From: DATCVR01 sp036566745
Lineage (GTDB): Bacteria; Actinomycetota; Actinomycetes; Jiangellales; Jiangellaceae
Assembly: GCA_036566745.1 (NCBI GenBank)
Contig: DATCVR010000272.1
Location: 1-45,089, forward strand
DNA: 45,089 nt
Reading direction: 5' to 3'
A program made the translations under genes and the position numbers. The notes below the pieces were generated by a model. The model searched no databases. It was not told the DNA's origin and saw only the letters and a program-made list of their open reading frames with translations. This document shows positions 35,073 through 42,913 of this stretch, one piece after another; the stretch's first letter is position 1; each line of letters begins with the position of its first letter.

Positions 35073-36605
35073 CTACGGTCTCGGGATGGTGCCGGTGTTC
35101 GGGCGGGTGATGGTCCCAGTAGCGGGGCGGGTCACAGTGCCAGTCGTCGGCCGGGTTACCGAGCCGGTGTTGGGCCGCGCCACCGCGCCGGTGTTGGGTC
35201 GGATGATGACGGACGGCGGGATGGAAACCGCCAGCGCGTCGCTTCCGCTGCCGGCATCGGCGAGCGCCACCGGCCGCCCGACGCCCAGTGCTTCCGTTCC
35301 GGCGCCGGTCTCAGCGAGCGGTGCCGTGGCAGTGATCGTCAGGAGCTGCGCGGAGGCGCCCGTGTCGGCGAGGGAAGCCAGTGCGGCCACGCCGAGAGCC
35401 TGAGTACTGATGCCCGCGTCGGCGAGCGCGGCGCCGATCTGGACGGTCAGTGCGTCGCTACCAGTGCCGGCGTCGGCGAGGGGGATGGCGATGCCGGCGG
35501 TGAGGCCGTCGTTGCCGGTCCCGCTGTCCACCAGCGAAGCGGTGGCCGTTACTGAGAGGGCCTGGGTGCTGCTGCCAGCATCAGCCAGTGTGGCGGCTGC
35601 GGTGACTGTGGCCGCATCCGCGCCGGCCCCGGTTTCGGCGAGGGTGGTCGTTGCTGAGACTGTGACCGCGTCCGCGCCGGTTCCGGATTCGGCGAGGGGG
35701 ATGGAGATACCCGCGTTGAGGGTTTCGGTTCCCGTACCCGTGTCGGCCAAGGAGATTGATACGGCCACAACAAGCGTGTCGGCGCCGGTGCCCGATTCAG
35801 TGAGGGGTACCGCTGCGGACAGGGTGAGTGCTTCGGTGCCGGTCCCTGAGTCGGCCAGCGGGATCGCGGCGACTGAAGGGGGATCGGCGGTGCCGGGCCA
35901 CGGGGTCCACCGGCCCCCAGGTGCGATCCGGCCAGGGGCGCGGATGATGAACTGCGGCGAGTCGGCCACTGCAGCGGCTGCGGCCTTGATGGCGACGGTG
36001 ACGGAGGCGTAGTTGGACGAGGGGCCGGTGAAGGTGCGGGTGCCGGTGGCCCCGGAGGCGACCAGGGCCTCCTCGCCGGACTTGCCGGAGGAGAAGCCGG
36101 AGTCCAGCTCGGCCCGGTTGGTGAATGAGCCGGGGGCGGTGTACCCGGAGCCCGACTCCGACGACACGCAGCCGACCAGCAGCGCATCGGAGGTGGCGGG
36201 TGAGACGGACGCGCACACGTGGGAGGTGGTGGCGGAGGTTGCGCCGTTCCCGGCCGCACCGTCGAATGGGTCGGTTTGGTCCGCGCCCTGGATCACATAG
36301 ACGTGGGCTCGGATCGAAGAGCCGTTGACCGTGTCCGCGGTGACGTTGACGGTTTGCGCCCCACCGACCGTCACATACCGCCACCACGCTTTGACGTGGG
36401 GACGTCCGTTGCCGAGGGTGTCGTTCTGCTTGAGGGTCCACGTCCCCGCCGTACCTGACGGCGAGGCCAGGTTGCCGAGGTCGCCGAAGTCGATGCCCTG
36501 GAACACCAGCAGGACGTCGCCGACCTGGGTACCAGCTCCGGTGTTGACGCTGACTGTGGTGTTAACCCCGACCGTGCCCAGGTACTCGCGGACCGTCGCC
36601 GCCAT
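35073..36605 (-). CDS. Fibre-like protein built of tandem repeats
   Basis: A 510-residue protein in three parts. Residues 1-215 form a beta-sandwich-like domain (VGDVLLVFQGIDFGDLGN ...). A linker rich in Pro follows. Residues 247-462 are twelve 18-residue repeats of the type xIPLADSGTGTDALTVSA. The C-terminal 42 residues are five eight-residue repeats (RPNTGxVx). No Cys. Such a regular repeat could form a beta-solenoid shaft or flexible spike. It is placed between neck genes, an unusual site for a fibre; a capsid-attached decoration spike is one explanation. Confidence 0.7.
   Translation of the reverse strand: MAATVREYLGTVGVNTTVSVNTGAGTQVGDVLLVFQGIDFGDLGNLASPSGTAGTWTLKQNDTLGNGRPHVKAWWRYVTVGGAQTVNVTADTVNGSSIRAHVYVIQGADQTDPFDGAAGNGATSATTSHVCASVSPATSDALLVGCVSSESGSGYTAPGSFTNRAELDSGFSSGKSGEEALVASGATGTRTFTGPSSNYASVTVAIKAAAAAVADSPQFIIRAPGRIAPGGRWTPWPGTADPPSVAAIPLADSGTGTEALTLSAAVPLTESGTGADTLVVAVSISLADTGTGTETLNAGISIPLAESGTGADAVTVSATTTLAETGAGADAATVTAAATLADAGSSTQALSVTATASLVDSGTGNDGLTAGIAIPLADAGTGSDALTVQIGAALADAGISTQALGVAALASLADTGASAQLLTITATAPLAETGAGTEALGVGRPVALADAGSGSDALAVSIPPSVIIRPNTGAVARPNTGSVTRPTTGTVTRPATGTITRPNTGTIPRP
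35076..35201 (-). repeat. 24-bp coding repeats (RPNTG octapeptides)
   Basis: Five in-frame 24-bp units encode RPNTGAVA, RPNTGSVT, RPTTGTVT, RPATGTIT and RPNTGTIP, followed by a final RP. Unit number may vary by slippage. Confidence 0.8.
35220..35867 (-). repeat. 54-bp coding repeats (twelve 18-residue units)
   Basis: Twelve in-frame units of 54 bp. Positions L-(A/T)-(D/E)-(S/T/A)-G and A-L are nearly constant while others vary, so the array is old enough to have diverged but has kept its length exactly. Confidence 0.85.
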
Positions 36606-36634
36606 CGACTACACCCCGCCTCCGAGGTCCGGGG

Positions 36635-37177
36635 CTAGTTGACTAGACGGACGCCGAAGTAGTGCACCGTGAGGGTGTTACCGGCTGCGGACGCGCCCCA
36701 CTGTGCGCCGATCATGACTTTGTTGGCGATGGTCGAGTCGAACCCCAACGCGGTCGGTGCGGTGGCCGGGGCCATGTCCGTTCCGTTCGAGGTGACGTTC
36801 GAAATCTCCAACGCGCCGAGGATCTGCGCGGCGGTGCCGCTGCCGGCGGCGCGGACCTGCGCGTTGCCTTCCAGCCGGAACGTGCGGTTCGTCACCGGTG
36901 CTGTGAAGGTCGTAATGGCCGACGTTGCCGCGATCGCGTTGCCTGCGGCGATGGCGCCGCCGGACAGGTAGATGCCGAGGATCAGTGTCGGGGTGGTGGC
37001 GACGTTCGAGAACCGGCCGAACGCCGAGAACTCCAGACGCGAGCCGACCTCCAACATGTTCGCGGGGATGACGATCGACGGCGCAGGCGACACGTCCGTC
37101 AGCGTGGTCGACGTGTTGTATGCCGTCCCGTCCGCGGTGTGGAACGGCGGCAGCGGAGCGACCCAGTACTGGCGCAT
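36635..37177 (-). CDS. Structural protein, fibre or decoration type
   Basis: A 180-residue beta-type protein (MRQYWVAPLPPFHTADGTAY ... STTLTDVSPAPSIVIPANML ... GSRLEFSAFGRF). The pattern resembles phage head-fibre or tail-fibre jelly-roll domains. It lies between two other fibre-like genes. Confidence 0.65.
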   Translation of the reverse strand: MRQYWVAPLPPFHTADGTAYNTSTTLTDVSPAPSIVIPANMLEVGSRLEFSAFGRFSNVATTPTLILGIYLSGGAIAAGNAIAATSAITTFTAPVTNRTFRLEGNAQVRAAGSGTAAQILGALEISNVTSNGTDMAPATAPTALGFDSTIANKVMIGAQWGASAAGNTLTVHYFGVRLVN

Positions 37178-37191
37178 GGCTCAATCCCCGA

Positions 37192-37830
37192 TCACGTGAA
37201 GCTCAGTACAGCGGTTGCGGTCCACGTCTGCCCCGCCACCTTGGTTCCCTGCGCGATCGATGTGGCGTGGTTCAGCAACGTAGCCGTAACGGTGTTGCCG
37301 GACGCGGTGCCCTGGTCGATGCCGAACTCGTTCCAAGCGAAGTTGCCGTCTGCAGAGGCGAACGTGGCGGTAATCGTCAGGGTCTTCGGCACCGTGCCGC
37401 CGACGACGCCGATGCCGGCCGCGAGCTGGAACCAACGGTTCCCGCTGCCGGCCGCCGCTGCCAAGTCGGTATCCGCAGCCACCGCGGGCACCGACCCGCC
37501 GCCAGCGGAGGTGGTGCCGTTACCCGCGCCGATGCGGGTATGTGCCGCATCGAAGATCTGACCGCCGGCGCCAATGAGCAGGTTCAGCATCCGCGTCCAC
37601 CCGGCGGTGGTGATGACGTTGCCGAGGTGTTCGGAGACCTTGTACGGCCGAACACCCAGCCGGGCGAAGTCGACGCCCTGCGGCGCTACCAGTCCGCCGC
37701 GCTGCCGCACCCATGCGGTCTGTTCGGCGTCCCATCGGTCGATCCGCCATGCGGTGGTGCCGTGCCCGCCCTCGGGTAGACCAGACCTCACGGACACACC
37801 AAGCGCCTCTCGGCCTCGGCCCTGGTCCAT
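37192..37830 (-). CDS. Structural protein, fibre or decoration type
   Basis: A 212-residue protein. The ATG at 37830 has GAGGAGG upstream. The N-terminal 80 residues are charged (VSVRSGLPEGGHGTTAWRID, VAPQGVDFARLGVRPYKVSE); the rest is Gly/Ala/Thr-rich with a beta pattern (IGAGNGTTSAGGGSVPAVAA ... TLTITATFASADGNFAWNEF). Phage surface protein in type; the exact position in the virion is unknown. Confidence 0.65.
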   Translation of the reverse strand: MDQGRGREALGVSVRSGLPEGGHGTTAWRIDRWDAEQTAWVRQRGGLVAPQGVDFARLGVRPYKVSEHLGNVITTAGWTRMLNLLIGAGGQIFDAAHTRIGAGNGTTSAGGGSVPAVAADTDLAAAAGSGNRWFQLAAGIGVVGGTVPKTLTITATFASADGNFAWNEFGIDQGTASGNTVTATLLNHATSIAQGTKVAGQTWTATAVLSFT

Positions 37831-37840
37831 TGTTTCCTCC

Positions 37841-38434
37841 TCAGCCGATCCGGACGAGGCCGGCACGCCGGCCGTACTGGCGCCGCAGCGCCGCCTTCAG
37901 ATGCGGGGACGCTTCCAGCGCGGCGGCCATCGCCTCATACGCCACCGCATAATCGTCGATCTGCTCCCGGGCCACTGCGCCGCCGGCCGGGTTGCTGTAG
38001 GCCGCCTGCGCCAGGCCGATCACCGCACCCCGGGCGAGTTGCAACTCCTGCGCGCCGGCCGCGTAGCCGTGGGTGTAGACCACGACCACGTCTGACGGCT
38101 CACCGCAGTACGTCTGCCAGCCGCAGCCGCGCCACAGCCGATTCCCCTTGCGCCGGTAGCTCTTGCCACCTCCGCCGGGCGAACCCGCCAACAGCGTTGC
38201 CCCGTCGAGCGTCACCGACGTGACCGCGGCGGCAGGGATCTGCGGCAGATCCAGCCACGAATCCGTAGTCCCGGACAGCTCGACCGTGTCTCCGACCACC
38301 TGGACAATCCGCTGACCGGCCGCCTCCTGGACGACCGCGGTACCGACCTCCACCCACAGCGTGGCGGTGGAGGCGTCTAGGTCCTGCTGGAGTGCGGAGG
38401 CGAGGTCCGCCGGCGTGCACAGTTGGTCAACCAC
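37841..38434 (-). CDS. Head-tail connector protein
   Basis: A 197-residue protein: LCTPADLASALQQDLDASTA at the start, a beta hairpin region (VGDTVELSGTTDSWLDLPQI, VTSVTLDG) and a helical C-terminal part (ARGAVIGLAQAAYSNPAGGA). This is the layout of the HK97 gp6-like/adaptor proteins that sit under the portal. The GTG at 38434 follows GGGAGGG. Confidence 0.7.
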   Translation of the reverse strand: MVDQLCTPADLASALQQDLDASTATLWVEVGTAVVQEAAGQRIVQVVGDTVELSGTTDSWLDLPQIPAAAVTSVTLDGATLLAGSPGGGGKSYRRKGNRLWRGCGWQTYCGEPSDVVVVYTHGYAAGAQELQLARGAVIGLAQAAYSNPAGGAVAREQIDDYAVAYEAMAAALEASPHLKAALRRQYGRRAGLVRIG

Positions 38435-38448
38435 CGGACCCCCTCCCG

Positions 38449-38664
38449 CTACTTCGCCTTGTTGGGTGCCGCGGCCTTGCGCGGCTTCGGCTCCGGCTCT
38501 GGTTTGGGCTGCTCGGCGACGTGTCCGAGTCGGACAAGCCGCTGGACATCCTCGTCGGGCACGTCGCCCGGGAGGACGGAACCGCGCGGGATATCCACGC
38601 GCGCCCGCCCACCCGGGACGGCGGTTTCGACGGTGACGAATCCTGCCGTGACGACGTAACCCAT
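38449..38664 (-). CDS. Small head-module protein
   Basis: A 71-residue protein with a beta-barrel-like N-terminus (MGYVVTAGFVTVETAVPGGR ... LPGDVPDEDVQRLVRLGHV) and a Lys/Pro-rich tail. Short proteins like this, just after the capsid gene, are common in actinophages; the role is not known. Confidence 0.65.
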   Translation of the reverse strand: MGYVVTAGFVTVETAVPGGRARVDIPRGSVLPGDVPDEDVQRLVRLGHVAEQPKPEPEPKPRKAAAPNKAK

Positions 38665-38667
38665 GAC

Positions 38668-39861
38668 TCAGCCCTGCAGGTTGACGAGCTTGCCGTGGGC
38701 GCGCTCGTTGCCGTACTCCAGGCCGACCTCGCCGTAGATCATGTTGCGATCCTTGGCGCCGGTCTTCGCCAGCGGCTCCTGGAAGAAGTGGCCCTTGCTG
38801 GGGATCTCCAGGAACACCGGGCGGCACATCTCCAGCGAGACGACCGCGAGGGTGTCCTGGGGCATGTGGCGGTCGAGCATGATGTTGAGGGTGCCGAAGT
38901 CGGTGTTGATCCGATCGACAGTGACGCCGCCGACGTTTCCGGCCAGTTCCTTGGTCACGTAGCCGGCCGCGGTGTAGGCCGCGGTGACCTTCCGCCGCTG
39001 GGCGGAGCCGCACAGCAGGGTGGCGGTCGCAGACTCGGTGATGCCGCCGTTGTCGTACACGGTCTGCAGCAGGTCGTCCACCATGGCCTTGGTCAGCGGT
39101 GCGTACGCCGCCCAGGTAACGGTGCCGGCGGTGGTGATGTCCACGACGGTGGTGCTGCCGCGGGTCGTGGTCACGCTGAACTGGCCGCTGGTGAAGTTGG
39201 TCGGCGACACGTAGTACCTGGTGCCCACGGTGACGCCGACCGTGGTGCCGAGCGTCTTGAAAACCACTGAGTCGCCGATGTTCAGCCCGTGCGCGACCAG
39301 GGTGATGATGTCGGTGGTTGCGGCCGACCCGGACTTGTCGGCGACGCCAGCGGCCACGTCGGCGACGTTGGTTGCGATGGCCGCGAGCAGACCGCGGGTC
39401 TTGCGCGGCGTCGAGTTGTCCACCGGCAGCTGGTAGGTGCCGTTGATGAACGACCATTCGACGTCGCGGACCATCTGCTTGAGCATCTGCTCGGTCTGCC
39501 AGTCCAGTTCGGACCGGATCGGGTTGGTCGCCTCGTTCGCCAGACCCGCCTTGCGGCCCACGGCCGCCTGCTTGGTGTAGCTGACGCCGACGGTCTCCTG
39601 GTGGATCTGGGTCACGTTCTTGATCTGCGCCCGGACCCGGTTCTGGTCGGTCGGCGCGTCCTGGCCCTCCAGTGCGACGTTCTGGCCCGCGGAACGCAGG
39701 TCGAACGCCTCCCACTCGAACTCGGTGTCGGTGGACTGGCCGCCGCCGGTCAGGCCGCCGATGGCGGAGAAGAACGGCGTGTCAGCCGGGGTCAGCTGGA
39801 ACAGGATGCCCGTGTAGTTCGGCAGGTTGTAGGTGGTGCCGAGCGCGGTGATACCAGCCAT
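38668..39861 (-). CDS. Major capsid protein with inserted domain
   Basis: A 397-residue HK97-fold capsid protein of the SU10/DUF5309 type: an N-terminal arm (LTPADTPFFSAIGG), E-loop (TDTEFEWEAFDLRS ... VALEGQDAPTDQNRVRAQIKN), spine helix (SELDWQTEQMLKQMVRDVEW), then a beta-strand insertion at about residues 170-252 (HGLNIGDSVVFKTLGT, YYVSPTNFTSGQFSV), and the remaining A/P domains. The inserted piece resembles an FCCH-like beta-domain used as a surface or stability element. The family usually lacks this block and is about 300 residues. Confidence 0.85.
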   Translation of the reverse strand: MAGITALGTTYNLPNYTGILFQLTPADTPFFSAIGGLTGGGQSTDTEFEWEAFDLRSAGQNVALEGQDAPTDQNRVRAQIKNVTQIHQETVGVSYTKQAAVGRKAGLANEATNPIRSELDWQTEQMLKQMVRDVEWSFINGTYQLPVDNSTPRKTRGLLAAIATNVADVAAGVADKSGSAATTDIITLVAHGLNIGDSVVFKTLGTTVGVTVGTRYYVSPTNFTSGQFSVTTTRGSTTVVDITTAGTVTWAAYAPLTKAMVDDLLQTVYDNGGITESATATLLCGSAQRRKVTAAYTAAGYVTKELAGNVGGVTVDRINTDFGTLNIMLDRHMPQDTLAVVSLEMCRPVFLEIPSKGHFFQEPLAKTGAKDRNMIYGEVGLEYGNERAHGKLVNLQG

Positions 39862-39911
39862 GGCTGGTTGCTCCCTTCAGTTGCCGGGCGCGGCCCGCGC
39901 CGGCCCTTCGT

Positions 39912-40457
39912 CTAGGTTCTGCTCTTGTCGAGCTTGCTGTTTTGCAGGCTGATGACCGTTCGCCAGTCACCCTTGGCCTGCGCTTCCTTGATGAGCGAAT
40001 CCACGTCGGGCGGCTGGCCGCCGCGCGTGCCTTGTGACGGATCAGGGGCGGGCGTACGTGGCGCGGCGGTGGTGCCCTTCAGGGCGACCAGCCGCTCCGC
40101 CTGCTTCGTCAGCGTTTCCTCGTCGGAGCCGGTGAGGAACGTCTCGGCATCCTCGTCGGAGATGCCGTGCTTGAGTGCGGTCCGCAGTCGCAGTAGTTCG
40201 GCGTCCTTGGTCGCCGCGGCCCTCTCGGCTTCGGCGGCACGTTCGGTGAGCTTCTGCGCCTCGGTTTTGTCCCGGTCCTCGAACTCCTTGAGCTTCAGGC
40301 GTAGCGCCTCGGCCTCCTTGTTGGCCTTGTTCAGCGCCCGCTTGACCTCTGGCGGAACCTCCGGCTTGGCCGGTTCCTGTGCCGCGGTCTCCGTGGTTTC
40401 GGGGGTTTCGCTCTCCTCGACGGCCCTCTCGGTCGTCTCGGTGGGTTCGTCAGCCAT
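39912..40457 (-). CDS. Capsid scaffolding protein
   Basis: A 181-residue protein: acidic Thr/Glu-rich N-terminus, a long coiled coil (LNKANKEAEALRLKLKEFED ... RAAEAERAAATKDAELLRLR), and a C-terminal part with a basic end (LQNSKLDKSRT) that would contact the capsid. GGAGTTG lies upstream of the ATG at 40457; an in-frame TTG at 40466 is possible. It is located directly before the capsid gene as expected. Confidence 0.8.
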   Translation of the reverse strand: MADEPTETTERAVEESETPETTETAAQEPAKPEVPPEVKRALNKANKEAEALRLKLKEFEDRDKTEAQKLTERAAEAERAAATKDAELLRLRTALKHGISDEDAETFLTGSDEETLTKQAERLVALKGTTAAPRTPAPDPSQGTRGGQPPDVDSLIKEAQAKGDWRTVISLQNSKLDKSRT

Positions 40458-40480
40458 CGCGGCCAACTCCTTGTGGTTCG

Positions 40481-40499
40481 CCCCACCCTCACGGTGGGG
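40481..40499. promoter_or_regulatory. GC-rich hairpin before the scaffold gene
   Basis: CCCCACC (40481..40487) pairs with GGTGGGG (40493..40499), 5-nt loop, in the 47-bp gap between the MuF-like and scaffold genes. It could adjust downstream levels by partial termination or mRNA protection. Confidence 0.4.
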
Positions 40500-40504
40500 G
40501 ACGT

Positions 40505-41524
40505 CTAGACCAGGTAGCCGAACCGGCGAAGTAGCCGGATCGCCTCGTCACGATTGCCGCTGGCCTCGCGGTAGATCTGCTCCGGGGTAAGTCGCGGCAC
40601 CCGGGCCGCGCTGATGTGCCGGGACCCGGACTGTCGCCGCTCGAGCTCGGCGGCGCCGCGCTTACGTAGCCGACCCGTTACCGGGTCAATCTCGTATCCG
40701 CCGAACAGCCCGCGGACGGTCGCGCCTTCGCGGGTGGCCTTGAACTTCACCGACCCGATACCGGCCTCGTACAGCCCGCGTCGCGCGTTGACGACTTGGT
40801 TCATGTTCGCGCCGTCGCGGATCGCCTGTGCGCCCGCGTTGGTGAAGATGCGGTTCTGCTCCTCGTGGGACAGGCTGTTGAAGTACGCCGTCGGGTTGGT
40901 CCGCAGGTCCCCGACCGTGTTCTCTTGGCCCGGTACGTGGATGCAGTCACATCGGGGGTGTCGCCTGAACCCGGCGTTCCATCGGTACCACTTCCCGGCG
41001 AGGATCACGCAGCGGGAACAGGACTTTCCAACCAGCATCCGCACGTAGCCGGTACTGTCCCGTCGGGCGGTCATCGCCAGCCCGTCCGCAACCCGGCCAG
41101 CGTCCGCTACCTGAGTGGACACCATCATCCGCAACGCCGCCTGACCAGACGCCAGCGCGCGCGACGGAGCAACGTCGGAGCCGAGCGCGGCGAGCGTGGT
41201 CATCGCCGGTTGGACTAGCAGGTCGGCGAGCGCCCGACCATCCGACGCGATCCCCGCCAGGGCGGAGACGGCCACCCGACCCTCGGTCGCTGTGCCGAGC
41301 GACTGTGCCGCCAACACCTCGTCCAGGTACGCGTCCGCAGCTCCCGCCGCCGCCTGCTGGGCAGCGGCGGTCAGCACCACCAGCCGAGGCATGACCGCCA
41401 GCCAGGAGCGCCCAACGTCCCGCGGGTTAACTGATGCCCACAGCCGGGCCGCTTCGCGGTCCAGAGCCCGGATCAGCCGCTGGCGGGCACGGTAATGCTC
41501 GAGGGCGACGCTACGGGCCGACAC
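40505..41524 (-). CDS. MuF-like capsid maturation protein
   Basis: A 339-residue protein of the VG15/MuF head-morphogenesis type. The characteristic block is CSRCVILAGKWYRWNAGFRR followed by HPRCDCIHVPGQ in the middle; long helices lie before it. Such proteins sit inside the capsid or at the portal and may be ejected with DNA. It overlaps the portal gene by 14 bp. No toxin or nuclease fusion is evident at the C-terminus. Confidence 0.82.
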   Translation of the reverse strand: MSARSVALEHYRARQRLIRALDREAARLWASVNPRDVGRSWLAVMPRLVVLTAAAQQAAAGAADAYLDEVLAAQSLGTATEGRVAVSALAGIASDGRALADLLVQPAMTTLAALGSDVAPSRALASGQAALRMMVSTQVADAGRVADGLAMTARRDSTGYVRMLVGKSCSRCVILAGKWYRWNAGFRRHPRCDCIHVPGQENTVGDLRTNPTAYFNSLSHEEQNRIFTNAGAQAIRDGANMNQVVNARRGLYEAGIGSVKFKATREGATVRGLFGGYEIDPVTGRLRKRGAAELERRQSGSRHISAARVPRLTPEQIYREASGNRDEAIRLLRRFGYLV

Positions 41525-42902
41525 TGGCCGGCATCGCCGGCTCAGTCACCGGCTGGTTGAGCCCGCGGGCGATGTTGGCCAGCGGATCGCGCTGCGCCTC
41601 GGCCTCGTCGTCGGCTTCCATGCGCCGGATCTGCCCGTCGGTGTAGCCCAGATCCTCGCGCGCCTGCCGCTTTGTTGTGATGCCCGTCGTGAAGGTCTTC
41701 TGTGCCGCGTCCGCCTTCTGCGCCACCGTCGGGGTCGAGGCGTCCCGCCACACCGTCTCCAGCCTGCGGTACCGCGGGTCCCAGTCGCCGTCCTGTAGCC
41801 GCTTCACCAGCCGCGCGCCCTTTTCGTAGGACCCGCCGAACGCGGTCTGTTTCCGCTCGGCCCGCTTCACCAGCCGGGCCTCGCTCGACCGGATCGCATC
41901 CGCCGATGCAGGGTTGTCGGTGGTGAAGCCGAGGAAGTGCGGCGGCAGCGCGCCCAGCGACGCGACCAGCTTCGCCAGCTGGTTGATGGTCTCGTGGAAG
42001 TTGGACAGGTTCGCCGACGTGAACTCGAACTGCTTGACCCCATCCGTCTCCCGGATCGTCAGCAGCCGGCCCATGATGGCCTGCAGCGCGGTCAGCTTGT
42101 TCCCGCCCGCATCCTCGAGGTCGTCCGGTCCGATGCCGAAGATGCCCCGCAGCGGCAGGGCGACGAACTCGGCCGCGACCATCATGTCCGTCGCGATCTT
42201 GTTCATGGCGTGTGCAATCGGCAGGATCGGTGACAGCTCCGACCGGCCGCAGTGGTCAGCCAGCCGGCCACGGTTGAGCATCGGCACAACCAGCGGCTCA
42301 CCCAGGCCGTGTTCGTCCCGGCCGGTCTCCACCCAGGCGTTCTGGCCGCGCTCGTACCAGACGGTCCGATCCGGCAGGTACAGGGTGGCGTAGTACTCCG
42401 GTAGCCGGACCAGCGAGTCGGTGTAGTCACCCCAGCGGCGGAGCGCGGCCCTGGTCTTGCGGGTCCGTGGGTCGATGTCGGCGAACATCTCCAACGGCGA
42501 CTCACAGGTCACCAGCGGCGTATCCGCGTCGTCTTCGTTGGTACCCACGGTGAGGTAGGAACGTTTCATCACCAGCGCGTCGAGCCGGCCGAGCTGCGAC
42601 TCCTCGTCGAGGTTGTTCTCCTGCCACACCCGCCAAAGGTCATCGTCGGCGGCGTCCTCGTCGGGCAGGCGGAACCCCTCCGGCTCCAACCGCTCCTCAA
42701 CGGAGTCCGCGACGAGCATCGGCGCCGCGATCACCACCTGGCTTAGCCGGTCGCCAATCTCCCGGAAGATCTCCGGATGCATGTACGACTTCGGCGCCCG
42801 CAGCTCGTACTCGTCATCCAACTCCCGCAGAGTCGGGATTTCCCGGTCATGCAGGCGGGACAGGTGGTCGACCCAGCCGAGGTCAGTGTCGGGGAGCGCC
42901 AT
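41511..42902 (-). CDS. Portal protein
   Basis: A 463-residue portal of the SPP1 gp6-like family: IFREIGDRLSQVVIAAPMLV at the N-terminus, MNKIATDMMVAAEFVALPLR in the middle, then FHETINQLAKLVASLGALPP, DNPASADAIRSSEARLVKRA and a C-terminal RREDLGY-like ARED segment (KRQAREDLGYTDGQIRRM). A 12-subunit ring at the DNA-entry vertex is expected. GGGGAG lies before the ATG at 42902. Confidence 0.9.
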   Translation of the reverse strand: MALPDTDLGWVDHLSRLHDREIPTLRELDDEYELRAPKSYMHPEIFREIGDRLSQVVIAAPMLVADSVEERLEPEGFRLPDEDAADDDLWRVWQENNLDEESQLGRLDALVMKRSYLTVGTNEDDADTPLVTCESPLEMFADIDPRTRKTRAALRRWGDYTDSLVRLPEYYATLYLPDRTVWYERGQNAWVETGRDEHGLGEPLVVPMLNRGRLADHCGRSELSPILPIAHAMNKIATDMMVAAEFVALPLRGIFGIGPDDLEDAGGNKLTALQAIMGRLLTIRETDGVKQFEFTSANLSNFHETINQLAKLVASLGALPPHFLGFTTDNPASADAIRSSEARLVKRAERKQTAFGGSYEKGARLVKRLQDGDWDPRYRRLETVWRDASTPTVAQKADAAQKTFTTGITTKRQAREDLGYTDGQIRRMEADDEAEAQRDPLANIARGLNQPVTEPAMPASVGP

Positions 42903-42913
42903 CGGTCTCCCCT

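Noticed and set aside
35073..35870. Direct repeats that could be a CRISPR array
   Set aside because: The repeats are in-frame 54- and 24-bp coding units with no unique spacers.
37841..39715. Single leftward ORF of 624 codons through the capsid region
   Set aside because: It is a shadow frame of the capsid gene that happens to join the real connector gene; the low-complexity Arg/Gly/Pro text is not protein-like.
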